Source: Hysterangium stoloniferum (taxonomy: Eukaryota; Basidiomycota; Agaricomycetes; Hysterangiales; Hysterangiaceae). Taken from it: a stretch of DNA of 64,000 bases. Below, one piece after another: positions 10,530-22,609 of this stretch. Position numbers and translations under genes: made by a program. The notes under the pieces were generated by a model. The model worked only from the letters and a program-made list of their open reading frames with translations, was not told the origin of the DNA and did no database searches. The stretch is taken from assembly GCA_015178975.1 (NCBI GenBank), contig WHVD01000221.1, forward strand, positions 48,765 through 112,764. Direction: 5' to 3'. How positions within the stretch are numbered: the first letter of the stretch is position 1; each line of letters starts with the position of its first letter.

Positions 10530-13500
10530 TCAGTTACGCATGTGGGGTTGATGGTGGAAGAGAGCACGGGATTGATGCAGCTCACTGGGAAGGAGCGTCG
10601 ATCGCTCCTTGCGACGGATATGAGTAGGAGCAGGGAAGTCTTCAGGAAGGCCCTGCTTTGGTCCATGAGAATAAAATAATTTGGGACGCCAAGCCTCTCG
10701 CTGGTCCATCTGAAGTATTAATAATTAGAATTGGCCAAAATAGTAATGCTAAATAACCTACAATCGAGCTGGACCGGAATTTATCAATAAGTGCCTCTTT
10801 GCCTCTGCGACCTTTGTTAGATAGCACACAGATAGGTTGCGGTGAAGACTCACTGATCTACAGCGTAACATATGTAAGTCATCAATTATCTGCACAGATA
10901 GAATAAGAACCTACAATTCGCATAGCTCATTCCCAAGACTTTCTCCGACGAGAAAAGATTCCTGAAAAGCCGGTTAATTTACTGCGGTGGAAATGCCACG
11001 AGACATACCATTTGGTTCCAAGTTTGGTTTTTGCAAAGTGAAGCAAGTCTTCTACATTTATAAAGTTCACAAAAGCTTGAATATACCGTCAGTGGTTTAT
11101 TGAACAATTTGACGCTGATACGAGCGTACCATATCCAACATTACAACCATTTGTGAAATCCCTTGATAGCATATATCCATGAGACTATGTTTCACGGCAA
11201 ATTATCCAATGAAATACGTACATCCTCAGGTACAAGAAATCGATTTTGCGAGGGCAGATATCATTGATGAAATCAATCAAGTTACGATCGCTCATCTTGT
11301 TCGGAATATTTTTAATCATAACCTAATAATGATCAACAAGAGATAAGAAACAATATAATAAAGGGTGTAACATACTGTGGTCCTCGTCTCTTCGCCCCGT
11401 TCGATCTTTCCAATATCGATCTTGTTCCTCTCAGGCTGCATATCCTTTTCTCTCTCATTCACCATCTCGAGACCGAGGCCACCGTGGTTACGGGGATGAC
11501 GAGGGCCTAGGGTACGGCGGGACATATGCATTTGTAACAATGGAGAAGGTTCTGTCTGTTGGGGAGACGCCAGATATTGCTCGGTGGCATACACTTGCTC
11601 ATTATGCGTCCACTGGATTTCCTCGGGGGGCATAGTCATGGGAGCAGAGTACGGTGACGGCAGGCACCTGCTTTCGAGCGGACTTTGCGGTGAAAAGGTC
11701 ATTCGGCCGGCGCCGCCACAGGGACTCGGTGGTGGGAGGTCAAGGCGCCCAGCGATGGGGCTGTCAGTGTCGCTCGAAACAGAGATGCTACGGGGGCGGG
11801 GAGGCGCTGTGGGAGGAAGCTCTAGCATAGTACGTCCGACGGAATCGAAGTGATATATATTTGAGATTCGACGAGCATGGACATGCTGAGGGGGGGTTTT
11901 GACACGGGGATGGGGAGTAGGCGTGGGAGTATGAGCGGGTGACCGGGAGTGAGATCGAGAAGGAAATGCGTAATGAGCGTAAGGGTTGTTGCCGCTTTGA
12001 ACGTAAAGCTGTGGGGCAGGCGACGATGTAGATAGAGATCTGGGGCGGTCACGGAGGTTCTTTTCCGATAGGGAGTGCTGGAGAGTAGGACGATCGCCAA
12101 GGTCGGCCTGCGACTGATTATCATTATCAAGTGATGGGCTGGACTCGAGCAAAGGCGACTCTTTTGAGGGAAAGGGGACATTCGAGGGGAGCGAAGGTTC
12201 GGAGGAAGGGGGGAATACACGTTCACCAGCAAGAGTCGGAACTGCAGTATCGCGCGATGTGAGATGAAGACGCACACCAAGAATAACGCGGTTGTTCAGA
12301 GCGTGGATCGCCGAGAGGGCATCGCGTGCATCGAAATATTCGGCATGGAATGCCTGTACATAGGTTGAATTGTCAACGCATGAATTTCAAGTGAAGCACA
12401 AACCCTTGCTTGAGTTTCAACGTTGAATACACGGAGGTCTCCAAATGATGCAAGGACATTTTGGAGAGCGAGTGCGTCAAGTTCAACTTCCGGCCCAGCG
12501 AAAGAGGTACTGATGTGGAGTTCTCCATCGTTCTGACTCACGAAATTTGACTGTCCTATAAGCTGTGAACGAAAAGAACAAAATGTGAACACAATTGTCA
12601 ATACATTGCGACATGCACCTACGCTACGAAGATTTTTGGGAGAGATAAAGCGGGAAGTGAGTTGTACACCATCAAAAAAGGTGTGGGTGCTAATTTGCCG
12701 ATGGGCGCGGATAGTATGGCGTAAATCGAAAAATGCCAAGACAATCTGGGATAAGGATCTTTGATCGGTAGAGCCAAATTAAGGTTAAATGACACTTACG
12801 GCACCATGATCGGGCTGAAAGCGGACGAAAATGCCTTTAAGGTCTCCACTAGCCTAGCGAGGAGGCAAATACGTTAATGATGCCGAGGATATAAGTGCGT
12901 GGGTATATGCGCACTGTAAATGCTTGTTTGAGAGTATAAGAATCGACGGATTTTGGCACGTCAGATACCTAGTATGAAGATAGTGAGTACGGATCGTATA
13001 AGCACACATATATGCATATCATCGCAATGTGGAATGTTAACGCACAAAGAGGAAGCGGCTTGGTTGGGAAGACTCAAATCGGGGTTCGTGATGCGTGGAA
13101 AGGTGTCTTTGGCGGGCGGGGGAAACTGGGGACGGTAGCATAAAGTTGTCCTCGCTGTGTTCGGTAACAAAGCTGCCAAAGGAAGAGTTGTCATTGCGAG
13201 GACCGCATTGCTTCTGGGTGGTCTCCGAGCTATTCCAAGACGAAACGCGGGAGTAGTGTCGTTCTTGATCATAGCTAACAAAATTGAGACGGGGCTCGAT
13301 GTTTACATCGACGCTATTTGAACGGGAGCTACAAGTATCGGATGCGTCGGAGTTTGTAGTCCTTGTAGAGGCTGGGGTGAGAGGGGGTGTGAGGGGGAGT
13401 GCTGATTTAGAGGAGTTAGAAGTGACTTCGATATCGATAGAACCAAGATTAGGTCGTGAAGAGGGAGTAGGGAATTTTATGGTATTAACACTCTCCGCGG

Positions 13501-13661
13501 TATATTTAGGGAGCCCTGGAGCGACCCAGAGGTCGTTGAGAGACGGGGAGTGAACACGTCGCTGCTGATGAAAGAGGGCGGGGATTAAGGGAATCGGAAG
13601 GGACGATAAATGGAACAAAAAGTATACTCACAGAGAGGGAAACAAACGGCTGAGTAGGCAT
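10530..13661 (-). CDS. mei2: Mei2-like RNA-binding protein (14 exons, including a predicted 4-nt exon)
   Basis: Member of the Mei2 family, whose S. pombe founder binds meiRNA and switches cells into meiosis. Exons on the minus strand: 13661-13632, 13564-13046, 12968-12915, 12853-12800, 12745-12623, 12562-12404, 12353-11376, 11322-11222, 11161-11130, 11075-11009, 10961-10915, 10857-10854, 10804-10762, 10709-10530; 796 aa, all phases consistent. The N-terminal ~180 residues are Ser-rich. Two tandem RRMs follow: RFLFVSDVPKSVDSYTLKQA with GDLKGIFVRFQPDHGA, then SASFAGPEVELD-like text leading to AEYFDARDALSAIHALN. A ~300-residue disordered Pro/Ser linker leads to the diagnostic C-terminal RRM: RTTVMIKNIPNKMSDRNLID, DICPRKIDFLYLRMDF, NGCNVGYAFVNF, then GKEALIDKFRSSS and MDQREAWRPKLFYSHGP. 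Family call is firm; a meiotic role is by homology. The start MPTQPFVSLS lies on a small first exon. Confidence 0.9.
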
Positions 13662-16600
13662 GACTGTTGCGATCGACGAAGAAGAAAGGTTATTTTAGTG
13701 GCGGTCGCCGCCGTCGGGGTCGTGCTTGTTGGTGGTGGTGGTGGAGAAGAGGAAGAAGAGGACTGCAGAGGTTGTTGGGGAGAATGAAGTTAGTACCTTC
13801 TGTGGCTTTATAGGGCGGAGATTCAGGACTGATCCGGAGACTTGGGATAGACTGGGCGCCTAGAAAGGCTTTGAATTATAATTCCGAGAAGCACCTTAAC
13901 GAGGAATGAATTGACCTGAACTGATGGTCATATGCTGCAATGATTTCGGTAAACAAGAGCCCTCGATTACGCCACATATTCTGCACTTGTCGGGTAATTT
14001 CCTGACCCTTGACGGTGCAATTCAAGTGGAAGGATCGTCGCTCTATTGGTGAACTGCCAACTGCCTGTTGCATAACATGTCATTATTTTCGCCGTTGACG
14101 CCGACGTTGAAACGTTGGCCTAAAAGACAGTGATATATGGGCATCGGTGCTTCGCCTATTTCGACACAGCCAAAGTCGATATTTACTGATGGTTTCCTCT
14201 GAATCACCGTCTGTTATCACATATAGTACATACTCCCGTCCCACGTCATATATTATTATTATTAACTATTTTTGCTGTCGTGTGGCCGATCTCGGCCACA
14301 CAAAGCGCTGCCAAGGCGAGAGAGCGGAGGAAGTAAGCATGACATAAGCCAAATAGACGCTCAATTCAAGCTTGCCCCCCCATTGGCTTGCAGGATAATG
14401 CACTCCACCTCCAGCATTTATATTCCCTACCATATCCATCCACTTCCTCTAAATACCTCATCTATGCGTGTTTCCGAATGATACGGTGAGAGATATCTTC
14501 AGATGGAACTTTTATACTATTCTTCATTTCCCTACTATACACGGACTTTCCAACGGAGTTAGAGATCATATAACATCCCCACCTCCAGTAATAGCCTCAA
14601 CGCATTCGGCATTCGGCTACCCCCCCTTCCGAGCCATCAGTATTTACCTATTGTCCCACAGACGACGACCCATCCAATTACAACGCTTGTAACGCTTCCC
14701 CGACGCATCCGGATTCCTTCTCAATGGTCACCACTGCCACTATCACCTGCATCATCATTATTTGTAAACTCGACGATTAATGCCAGACACATCACTACTT
14801 ATGTTCGCAAAAGAGCATTCTGTACTAACTAACCATGCTTGAGGGTTGTCGATCAGTGGCTGTCCCAAATGTGTCCTTCAAGGTAGCACTTGACTGGTTT
14901 TGTTCCTTTCCTTTTTTTTTTTTGCAACCGCTGTGCGATTGGCATGTGGCCTTGCAACACGGAACTGAGCGGGGCAGTCAGCTTTGAAACGCCATTTGGC
15001 ACAGCCATAGGCCCAAGGCGTATCCTCGAAGTTTGCCTAGCTACTGGACCCGTAATATTATAAGCGGACAGCGGGTCGATTCCAGACAACGTAAACGTTC
15101 AGATTTAGCGAGTGTCCAAGATGTCCAAGTCCGAGCCATTCTGAGCTATTAATATTATCTCTCGTGGGTAAAGGATGCACCTATGCATAAGTTAAGGTCC
15201 TGAAGAGTAGACGGCAGGTCACAAGTTAGTTAGCCCGGCATTGTACAAATCGGCCGGCCCGGCAAACAAAACGATCAATCGATCGATTAATGCGGAGATC
15301 TTGCCGAGAACGGACTTGTTAGCAAAGTTTTTCTATCTTCGATACAGCTGGAGGTGGTATTCCATCTGTTACATCAACGAACTACCAACGTCTGCATATC
15401 AAACATGTGGTTATAATAGTCCACCATCCCCACAAATCCATATTAATATTCAAGTAATTTGCACGATGGTCGACCGGTGTCAAGCCACGAAAAAGTACGT
15501 CAACAAACCAGATTGGCTCTGCAGCCTTCAAAAGCCCCGCAGAAGGCGCAAGTTGACGCATAAACCATGTCATTTTTATTTAGCCTACGTGGTACTTTAG
15601 GCAGTCCGTCGGAGGCCAGTCGACGTGGTTATGTTACTGATGGCTTGATTGCTTTAGGCTGATGCAATAAGAGCTCTAGCCTTCTGTTTGATCCTCCCGT
15701 TGTCTCCTTTAAAATTCTAGTGCATTTTGGAACCTGCAGTGATCCCCGCCCGTTGTCAGGTTTATCCTTAAGTGAGGATCACGGGCTGTCTTCTTCCCGT
15801 GCCAAGTACGGACTTCTTAATGAGCGCCTCCATACAAAGGCGTCTTCGTACACAGACAACCCCCAAGTTTTTTAAACATTAACATGCGCTCCTCTTGCTC
15901 AATGACGTAGTAGTTATTGATAACTCCACAACGCACACGGTGGTAATCGTCCCCCGAAGAAGGAGCGTATCCTATCCTAAAGTAGTAATCTTCCATTGAC
16001 AGATGATTGACAGGATCCGTTTACATGCTTGTATTTCAAACTACCCTAGAATAGTCGATCATCTCTAGTCACGAGAGTATGTTTGATAAACTGTAACTTA
16101 AGTGTGACGGATATTGTGAAATCTGGGAACGCTTGTATCAATGGAGTTGTTGCTAGATTGGATCGTCTCTATCAATCTTTTCAAAATTGTGCACATCCTT
16201 CGTGTTGAAAATCGGAGGCCGTTCAATGGCGACAGGGGAGAACCGGATAGGAAGGCAAAAGCGTTGACGTGATGTGACAGGCCTAGGCACCTATTTCAAT
16301 TCAATTGACCAAAATTGGATAAGGGAGGAGTTCGAGACTTCAACCACGCCATATTCCTGGTTGGAGGTTTTCGACCCTGGTTCAAAGCACTCTGCGGTCT
16401 CTGCCTTCATCTCTAACTGAGGAGCCTGCCTCCAGGGTCGTGCACTGATTATACGCAGTGTTTGTTTCCCAACTGGATTGTATCGATTTAGATGACATTG
16501 ATAACCTATTTTTACTACTCCTTTCTGAATCTCACAATCAGAAATGAGCTCTTTTGCCCATCAAGTGCCGTTTGTGGCAGTGTGAGGAGTAGATGCAGAC

Positions 16601-17700
16601 CTGTCACCCTTCATTTCACATTGTCCGAACAGTCCGGTTGGTCACCTCCCGTATCTAACATCTTATTATCGCTGCATTCGTTGACGTCCAATCATCCGAT
16701 GCTGCTCGAATTTCAAATAATAGAATTGTATTGCAAGTAGAATATATTACGCTATAGCTCATCTCTTTCCATTTCCGTTACTTGACTGCCCGATCCCTTT
16801 ACCTCGTCAGGAAATATACGACGGACGGGCCACATTCAAAGATTGGTTTGTCCTGATTTCGATACGGCTGTATGACGCTATCTCCGTCCTTTGTTTCAAT
16901 TCGCCTGGCGAGTATGTTGGTGGGGCATCAAAGTGGGCATTAAGCTTTAACTTCCTTTATTTAAAAGCCGCCGTTCAATTGAACAAGTTCAGTGAGATCC
17001 CCCACGATCCATGAGTGTGGAAAATATACGGTGTATAGAAACGGGTCAAAGTTTAGGTCCAATTACAAAGCTACTGTAACCGAGCATTCATTGAATAAAC
17101 TACGTCTAGTATAGTAGAACCAAAGAGAGCGCAGCAAGACCGTGAGCGTTCTCAACGGCTTGCAAAACAATACTAATAAATTCCAACAATGAGGCACAAT
17201 TCAACCCTGCCACAGTAATGATTTCCGGACGTTCCTCTCAGGTAAGTACCCGCAGTTTGCCACGATGTCCAACGGAGTGATACTCAAAATTAGAAGGTGC
17301 CTTTACGCTGGCATACAATTCGTATGCAACAGTTTTGCAACCAAATAATTCACGTGCATTTTCCGACTGATGCCTCACTACTTTCTTATGACGCCAAATA
17401 GTAGGTAGGGGAAGCGATGGAAATAATCGATACATTATTATTAATCTATAAAACATGTGCTCTATCATTGATAGAAGCTTGCGATATACTGGACACTGTT
17501 AACGAGAGCCTTCAGAAAACTTACTACATAGGGCCATATGGTCTCTCACCTCGTAGATTTAACAACGCTGCAAGGCTTCAATGCCGCAGCCACCAGATCA
17601 AAAGAACGTTGTCGACTCCGTCGAGCCAATTGGGTTAGTTCATTTTGGCCAGGTGAATTTGTTGCTACAGTGTTATCCAACACTCCTCACTGTGGATACG
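13662..17700. other. Long region with no recognised gene
   Basis: About 4 kb without a convincing coding frame on either strand. ORFs here are short, mostly overlap one another and lack family motifs. The first few hundred bases are upstream of the Mei2-like gene and presumably hold its promoter. C/T-rich patches occur at 14380-14480 and 14570-14680. Heavily decayed transposon sequence is likely further right, but I could not name a family. Confidence 0.4.
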
Positions 17701-17705
17701 TGTTA

Positions 17706-18065
17706 CAACCGGAATTCCTGCCGGACTCTGGGCATTGGCTTATACACACCCATGCCCTATATGCACCAATTGTCAGTTTACCGGAATTCCCACTGGACTT
17801 TGTACGTCAGACTTGTCTACATTTGACTTCATTATGTTGTGTTTCAGTCACCGGAATACCCACCAGACTCCATCCCTGTCTATGTCTGACCCTGTCCCAC
17901 ACATCAGTCACCGGACCCTGCTCAAAAAACCCGTCATCTCTCTAACAGAGCCCCATTCCCATTTTAGTCAAATGACCTGTCACAATTCAGACTTCGCTCC
18001 CGCTCTGTTTCCCATTATGGTTTATGATTTGTCACGATTCAGACTCTGCTCCGTTCCATCCCGTT
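17706..18065. repeat. Degenerate tandem repeats (ACCGGAATNCC motif)
   Basis: The motif ACCGGAATTCC or a close variant recurs at about 17708, 17780, 17851 and 17910, spacing 60-72 bp, with partly conserved sequence between. Immediately after, a ~60-bp unit containing TGTCAC(A/G)ATTCAGACT appears twice (around 17972 and 18029). The overlapping ORFs here follow from the repeats and are not called as genes. Confidence 0.4.
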
Positions 18066-18356
18066 CCTAACACCAAATTTGGTGTTTACTATTCTCATTT
18101 TATATTTTGCTAGTTTCGTTTCATTATTACTGGATTGGTATATTATTCATTCCACGATATATATAGTCTGGCAGATGTTGTACATACAATCCAGTCAGAA
18201 AATCAGCTTAGATTCCCCCCCAGTAATCTAATACATTTTCTGCTCTAAACTCCTACTTGAATCACACCACTCATGCTAGTCGGAGCCTACAGGCTCTGGC
18301 ACATCTATCTCTCTTATCTATCTCGACTCACAACCCCTCAACCCACAACCTCCAAC

Positions 18357-18811
18357 TGTGAGAGGTACGGTGAAATATACTCAGGAAATATAGTCTGGAT
18401 GAGCTCATACTATATTTCCATTATTATTTCTACTTTCTCTCTATTTTATTATACACTTATATTTAGTTCGGCGACCTATGTATGTGGTATATCGACTCTT
18501 GTGGGTGCATACACGCTAGACTTATGTATTCTAGCACCTGTAGTTAGAACTCAGACACTTTTTACCCTGCAACCACAACTTACCCAGACACCCATTAGTG
18601 TCCTGTAAGTTGTGATTGGGGTATCATCTCGACCATCACATACGGGCTTTAACTATCTATGCGATCAGAGTTTCGAACTGTATCAGTCGAAACTCCATCT
18701 ATATCTCAATCCGGTGGACTACATCTGCACTACTCTATTATTCAACTCGCTTGTTACTCTCTTCTACACTCGAGCAGTCATTTGGAATTGTACTTAACAG
18801 TCGATTCCCTT
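18357..18811 (+). mobile_element. LTR subfamily C, 3'-truncated copy
   Basis: Starts TGTGAGAGGTACGG, the reverse-orientation terminus of the C-type LTR also found at 23231-23861 and 19206-19816. It is broken off where an A-type LTR begins (18812). The missing ~145 bp of the other end (ending CCACTCTTCACA) is found at 19817-19961, so this copy was split by later insertions. Confidence 0.6.
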
Positions 18812-20080
18812 TGTGAAGAATCAATAGATTCTGACTGCTCAATATACGAAGAATAGTGTTTATTCAACTACTATTAGAAAGTATTGACCGTTCAGTACAA
18901 TACTATAGATTACTAGACTGATAGTACTAGTATAGGAATGCACTACATGTCATAAGAGCAACTGTACAGTTGCTCATGATGACTAGAACAAGAGAATAGA
19001 AGAATTGACCCTTACAGTACAACTTGTAGCTAGAAGTAAGAGAGATAATCAGCAAAAGACTGAATCTCTAGGGTAGAGAGATAGTAGCCCAAGTCGACTA
19101 CAGTGTCAACGAGCGCAGAGTCTTGAAAGTGGAACTTGACCTTCACAGTTCGAGTCCAAATACTATTAGTATGCAAGAAAACACTACCTTTTATGGGTAG
19201 CTGAGTGTGAAGAGTGGTAGAAGTTCTAACCATTCTATATACGAAGAATATCGACCGTTTAGGTACGATACCACAATGTATTGACTGTCTAAGTCTAATA
19301 CAGGCTGAACGCGTATTGACTGCTTAGTTCAATATGGTAGAGAGAAGTGGCTATCTAAAGTAAGTAGATAGCTAGAACGAATAAGTAGAATTGACTGCTC
19401 AAGTGCAAAGTAGAGTAACTAGAGAGTTGGATAATATAGTAGTGTGGATGTACTGTAGTCCACACAGGTTGAGATAAGGATGGAGTTTCGACTGGTACAG
19501 TTCGAAACTCAGATTGAGTAGATAGCTAAGCCTGTCTGTGACGGTCAAGACAATACACCAATCACAACTTACAGGACACTAACAGGTGTCTGGGTAAGTT
19601 GTGGTTGCGGTGTAAAAAGTGTCTGAGTTCTAAACTACCGGCGCTAGAATACATAAGTCTGGCGTGTGTGCACCCACAAGAGTCGATGTACCGCATACAT
19701 AGGTTGTCGAACTAATTATAGATATAATAAAAGAGAGAAAACAGAAATAATAAAGAAAATATAGTAAGAGCTCATCTGACTATATTTCCTGAGTGTATTT
19801 CGCCATACCTCTCACACTATTTCACTCAACCGTATTGAACTAAACAGTCAATACGTGTTCGGCCTGTATTAGACTTAGATAGTCAATACATCTATATGTC
19901 ATACCTAAACAGTCAATATTCTTCGTATATAGAATGGTTAGAACTTCCACCACTCTTCACAATTGGTAGCTGAGATGTCACCCTTGACACCTCTTGCTGT
20001 TTGACATTCTGAGTCGTTACGAGGTGGTGTCTGTTGTGTAAAAAGTGTCTGAGTTCTAACTATAGGTGCTAGAGTACATA
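18812..20080 (-). mobile_element. LTR subfamily A, solo copy split by C-type sequence
   Basis: Begins TGTGAAGAATCAATAG and follows the A-type LTR, including the GAGCAACTGTACAGTTGCTC palindrome near 18958-18977, up to about 19205. It resumes at about 19962 (GGTAGCTGAGATG..., repeating GGTAGCTGAG from the left flank) and fades by about 20080. The middle is C-type LTR sequence. The end is uncertain. Confidence 0.5.
19206..19816 (-). mobile_element. LTR subfamily C, full-length copy
   Basis: Runs TGTGAAGAGTGG...CCTCTCACA and is collinear with the C-type LTR at 23231-23861. The next 145 bp (19817-19961) are the inverted counterpart of its first 145 bp and end CCACTCTTCACA. The left flank (CTGAG) and right flank (CTATT) do not match, so no simple TSD. 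Confidence 0.6.
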
Positions 20081-20208
20081 GATCTAGTATATGTGCACCC
20101 ACAAGAGTCTATTGTCACAACCATCACAAGTCACCAAACTGTCACAAACAATCAAAGGTAATATTCGACAACTCTTTGACGCATCAAATTCAACTTGACA
20201 AACCCGAA

Positions 20209-20277
20209 TCTCTTTCGACAACATTGAATCTCTTTCGACAACATTGAATCTCTTTCGACAACATTGAATCTCTTTTG
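20209..20277 (+). repeat. 21-bp tandem repeat in the 5' LTR of D
   Basis: About four near-identical units of TTCGACAACATTGAATCTCT. The 3' LTR has only a single copy (around 27600-27620), so the array expanded after or during insertion of the element. Confidence 0.75.
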
Positions 20278-20587
20278 ACATGTCTCATTTCGATGTCATA
20301 TATAATTTCATTATTAGTTCATAACATAGTCATAATGATATGAAGAAAAGCATAAAAGGGCTACGAAAGGAGCAAGGGAAGTGTGAAGGGTATGCATATA
20401 TGCATAATTGGACTAAGGAATAATAGTTGGATTATAGTACTTTATTATTTACTTTTTATTTTCTTCATTTACATTCTTTCTATATTTCAAGCATACCCTT
20501 ATTTTGTAGTTCGAAGCTTTGCGTATACATATGGGTGCTCTCGGCACCAAAAAATAGACACTTTTTACCCAACAGACACCACCTCGT

Positions 20588-21796
20588 TGTTAAGAGCAGA
20601 AACTGACGGATGTCGGCTGGCCGACAGGGACCGAACGGAAGGACTTGGCTTCAGCTTATGTGCTGCACCCTCGCAAGTTACCGTCAGGTGTCCTTAAATT
20701 TCGGGTGGGCGAAAACTAGTCCTGTCAAGTAAACCTCTCGGTAAACTACTGATCAGAAACCAAAGGATAAGTCGAGGGTTGGGTTGAGGGGTCGGAGACC
20801 AAGAGTCGGAGGCTGAGAGAGTCAGAGACTGAGAGAGTTGGAGACTGAGAGAGTCAGAGACTGAGAGAGTTGGAGACTGAGAGAGTCGGAGACTGAGAGA
20901 GTCGGAGACTGAGAGAGTTGGAGACTGAGAGAGTCGGAGACTGAGAGAGTTGGAGACTGAGAGAGTCGGAGACTGAGAGAGTCGGAGACTGAGAGTTGGA
21001 GACTGAGACAGTCAGAGACTGAGACAGTCAGAGACTGAGACAGTCAGAGACTGAGACAGTCAGAGACTGAGACAGTCAGAGACTGAGACAGTCAGAGACT
21101 GAGACAGTCAGAGACTGAGACAGTCAGAGACTGAGACAGTCAGAGACTGAGACAGTCAGAGACTGAGACAGTCAGACTGAGAGTGTCGGGGACTGAGAGT
21201 CGGAGATTAGAGGTTGAAGTCGTAAATGTAGGTTGAATCGTAAATCGGATGGAGTCGGAATGTGGTGGTCGTGAATAGATAATGGAGTCGGAAATTAGAG
21301 GGTATCTAAGTTGATCTAAGTTGATATTCTAAGTTGATATTCTGATTGTCTAATAACTACATTTACAGTGGGTTTATATATGAGTTATCGGCGTCTAGAA
21401 ACTACTAACTAAGGGAAGAGTGGAAACACTATTTGACGAATAGACTTGACTAGAAACCGGAAAGTTATGATAAGATCGGAAGCCGAGATTTAGCTGAGAG
21501 CGGAATTATGAGAAAAGGGAATAGTCCACGGGCTACAGGTATATATGGGCATATGTGAAACATAGAGTAAAGCGGATCATCATAATGAAAGGGGACGTAT
21601 CAAAGCATAACCAGATGGTATGAGTATATTTTGACAGGGGTGTAAACGAGGTTTGATCGCCGTGAAGGTATACGTCAGTGTCAGTATTCCGAAGGTTGCC
21701 GAAATGATAACTTGATCAATAACTTGGAACATCGATAGACTGTGGTATTCTCGGAGACCATTGGGTTGCAACATGGGTTACAACACGGTCGTAACA
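20588..21796. mobile_element. 1.2-kb TGTTA...TAACA element carrying a minisatellite
   Basis: Bounded by TGTTAAGAG and GTCGTAACA and flanked by CTCGT on both sides (20583-20587, 21797-21801), a 5-bp TSD. TG...CA ends plus a 5-bp TSD are the signature of an LTR integrated by a retroviral-type integrase, so this is probably a solo LTR of a third family or a small non-autonomous element. It holds no ORF of note; about a third of it is an 18-bp minisatellite. Confidence 0.7.
20796..21190 (+). repeat. 18-bp minisatellite (GAGACTGAGA core)
   Basis: More than 20 tandem units of about 18 bp. Two variants are segregated along the array: GAGACTGAGAGAGT(C/T)(G/A)GA in the left half and GAGACTGAGACAGTCA in the right half. 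The block-wise distribution indicates successive local amplification. No unique spacers between units, so not a CRISPR array. Confidence 0.92.
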
Positions 21797-22609
21797 CTCG
21801 TAAACGACTCAGACGTCGAATAGCGAGAGGTGTCAAGGGTAACATCTCAACTACCTATAAAGGTAGTGTTCTCTCGCATACTCACAGACTTTGGACTCGA
21901 ACCGTGAAGGTCAAGTTCCACTCTAAGGTCTTTGCGCTCGTCGACATTATAGTCGACTTGCGCTATTATCCCTTTACTTTAGATATTCGGCCTCTCATTG
22001 ATTATCTATCTTACGTCTAGCTACGAGTTGTACCGTGAAGGTCAACTCTTTCATTCTTCATTCTAGCCATCAAGAGCAACTGTACAGTTGCTCTTGTGAC
22101 GCGTTGTGTGTCTCCTTACTAGTACGGCCAGTCTAGTAATCTACGGTATTGTACTGAACGGTCAATACCTGCTAGTAGTAGTTGAATAAACGCTATACTT
22201 TGTATATTGAATGGTCAGAATCTATCGACTCTTCACAGGAAGTCAGTTGAAATATCTGTAAATTAGTGATACTAGTAATCTATCTTGTTGTAACTTCTTC
22301 GACAAATACTTCTGTGAGTTCTCATGACTGGTAATAGTCTCTTACTTCATTGACAGGGCGAATATATACTTCATCAAACGAGGCTTTTGAGTTCGATTAG
22401 TAGAATATTATTTGACTTTATTGAAGAATAATTGATTCGTGACAGTATATTTCGACTATCAACTGTTGATGAAGCCCAGGATGCGATCCGAGACTACCAA
22501 AGCATCGAGTTCTACAGCACTCCAATCCGTGGCTCCCATTCTTTCACCGAGAGTTATTTGGCCATTGCGAATTCCAGTTTCCCCTTTGACCAAAACTCGA
22601 TGAGCTACA

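Larger units (their letters stand above)
20382..22237 (+). mobile_element. LTR subfamily A solo copy, itself interrupted
   Basis: Starts TGTGAAGGGTATGC (20382) and ends CTCTTCACA (22237), with GGAAG on both sides (20377-20381, 22238-22242): a 5-bp target duplication within the 5' LTR of element D. The LTR itself is ~640 bp; 20588-21796 is a further insertion with its own TSD. The conserved GAGCAACTGTACAGTTGCTC palindrome lies near 22074-22093. Confidence 0.88.
20113..22444 (+). repeat. 5' LTR of element D (interrupted)
   Basis: LTR sequence at 20113-20381 and 22243-22444 matches the 3' LTR at 27500-27921. The gap is an A-type solo LTR plus its TSD. The LTR ends in TTCGTGACA at 22444, where the internal region begins. 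Confidence 0.88.

Noticed and set aside
11584..13553. Plus-strand ORFs at 11584-11853 and 13284-13553
   Set aside because: Mirror frames of the Ser/Pro-rich exons of the Mei2-like gene on the minus strand.
18273..18856. ORFs of 60-111 aa in the LTR tangle
   Set aside because: They lie entirely in LTR sequence and recur with the LTR copies (also seen at 20383, 37909, 46812, 49166).
20796..21190. Regular short repeats resembling a CRISPR array
   Set aside because: The 18-bp units are contiguous with no unique spacers and sit in a transposon-like insertion in a eukaryotic genome; it is a minisatellite.
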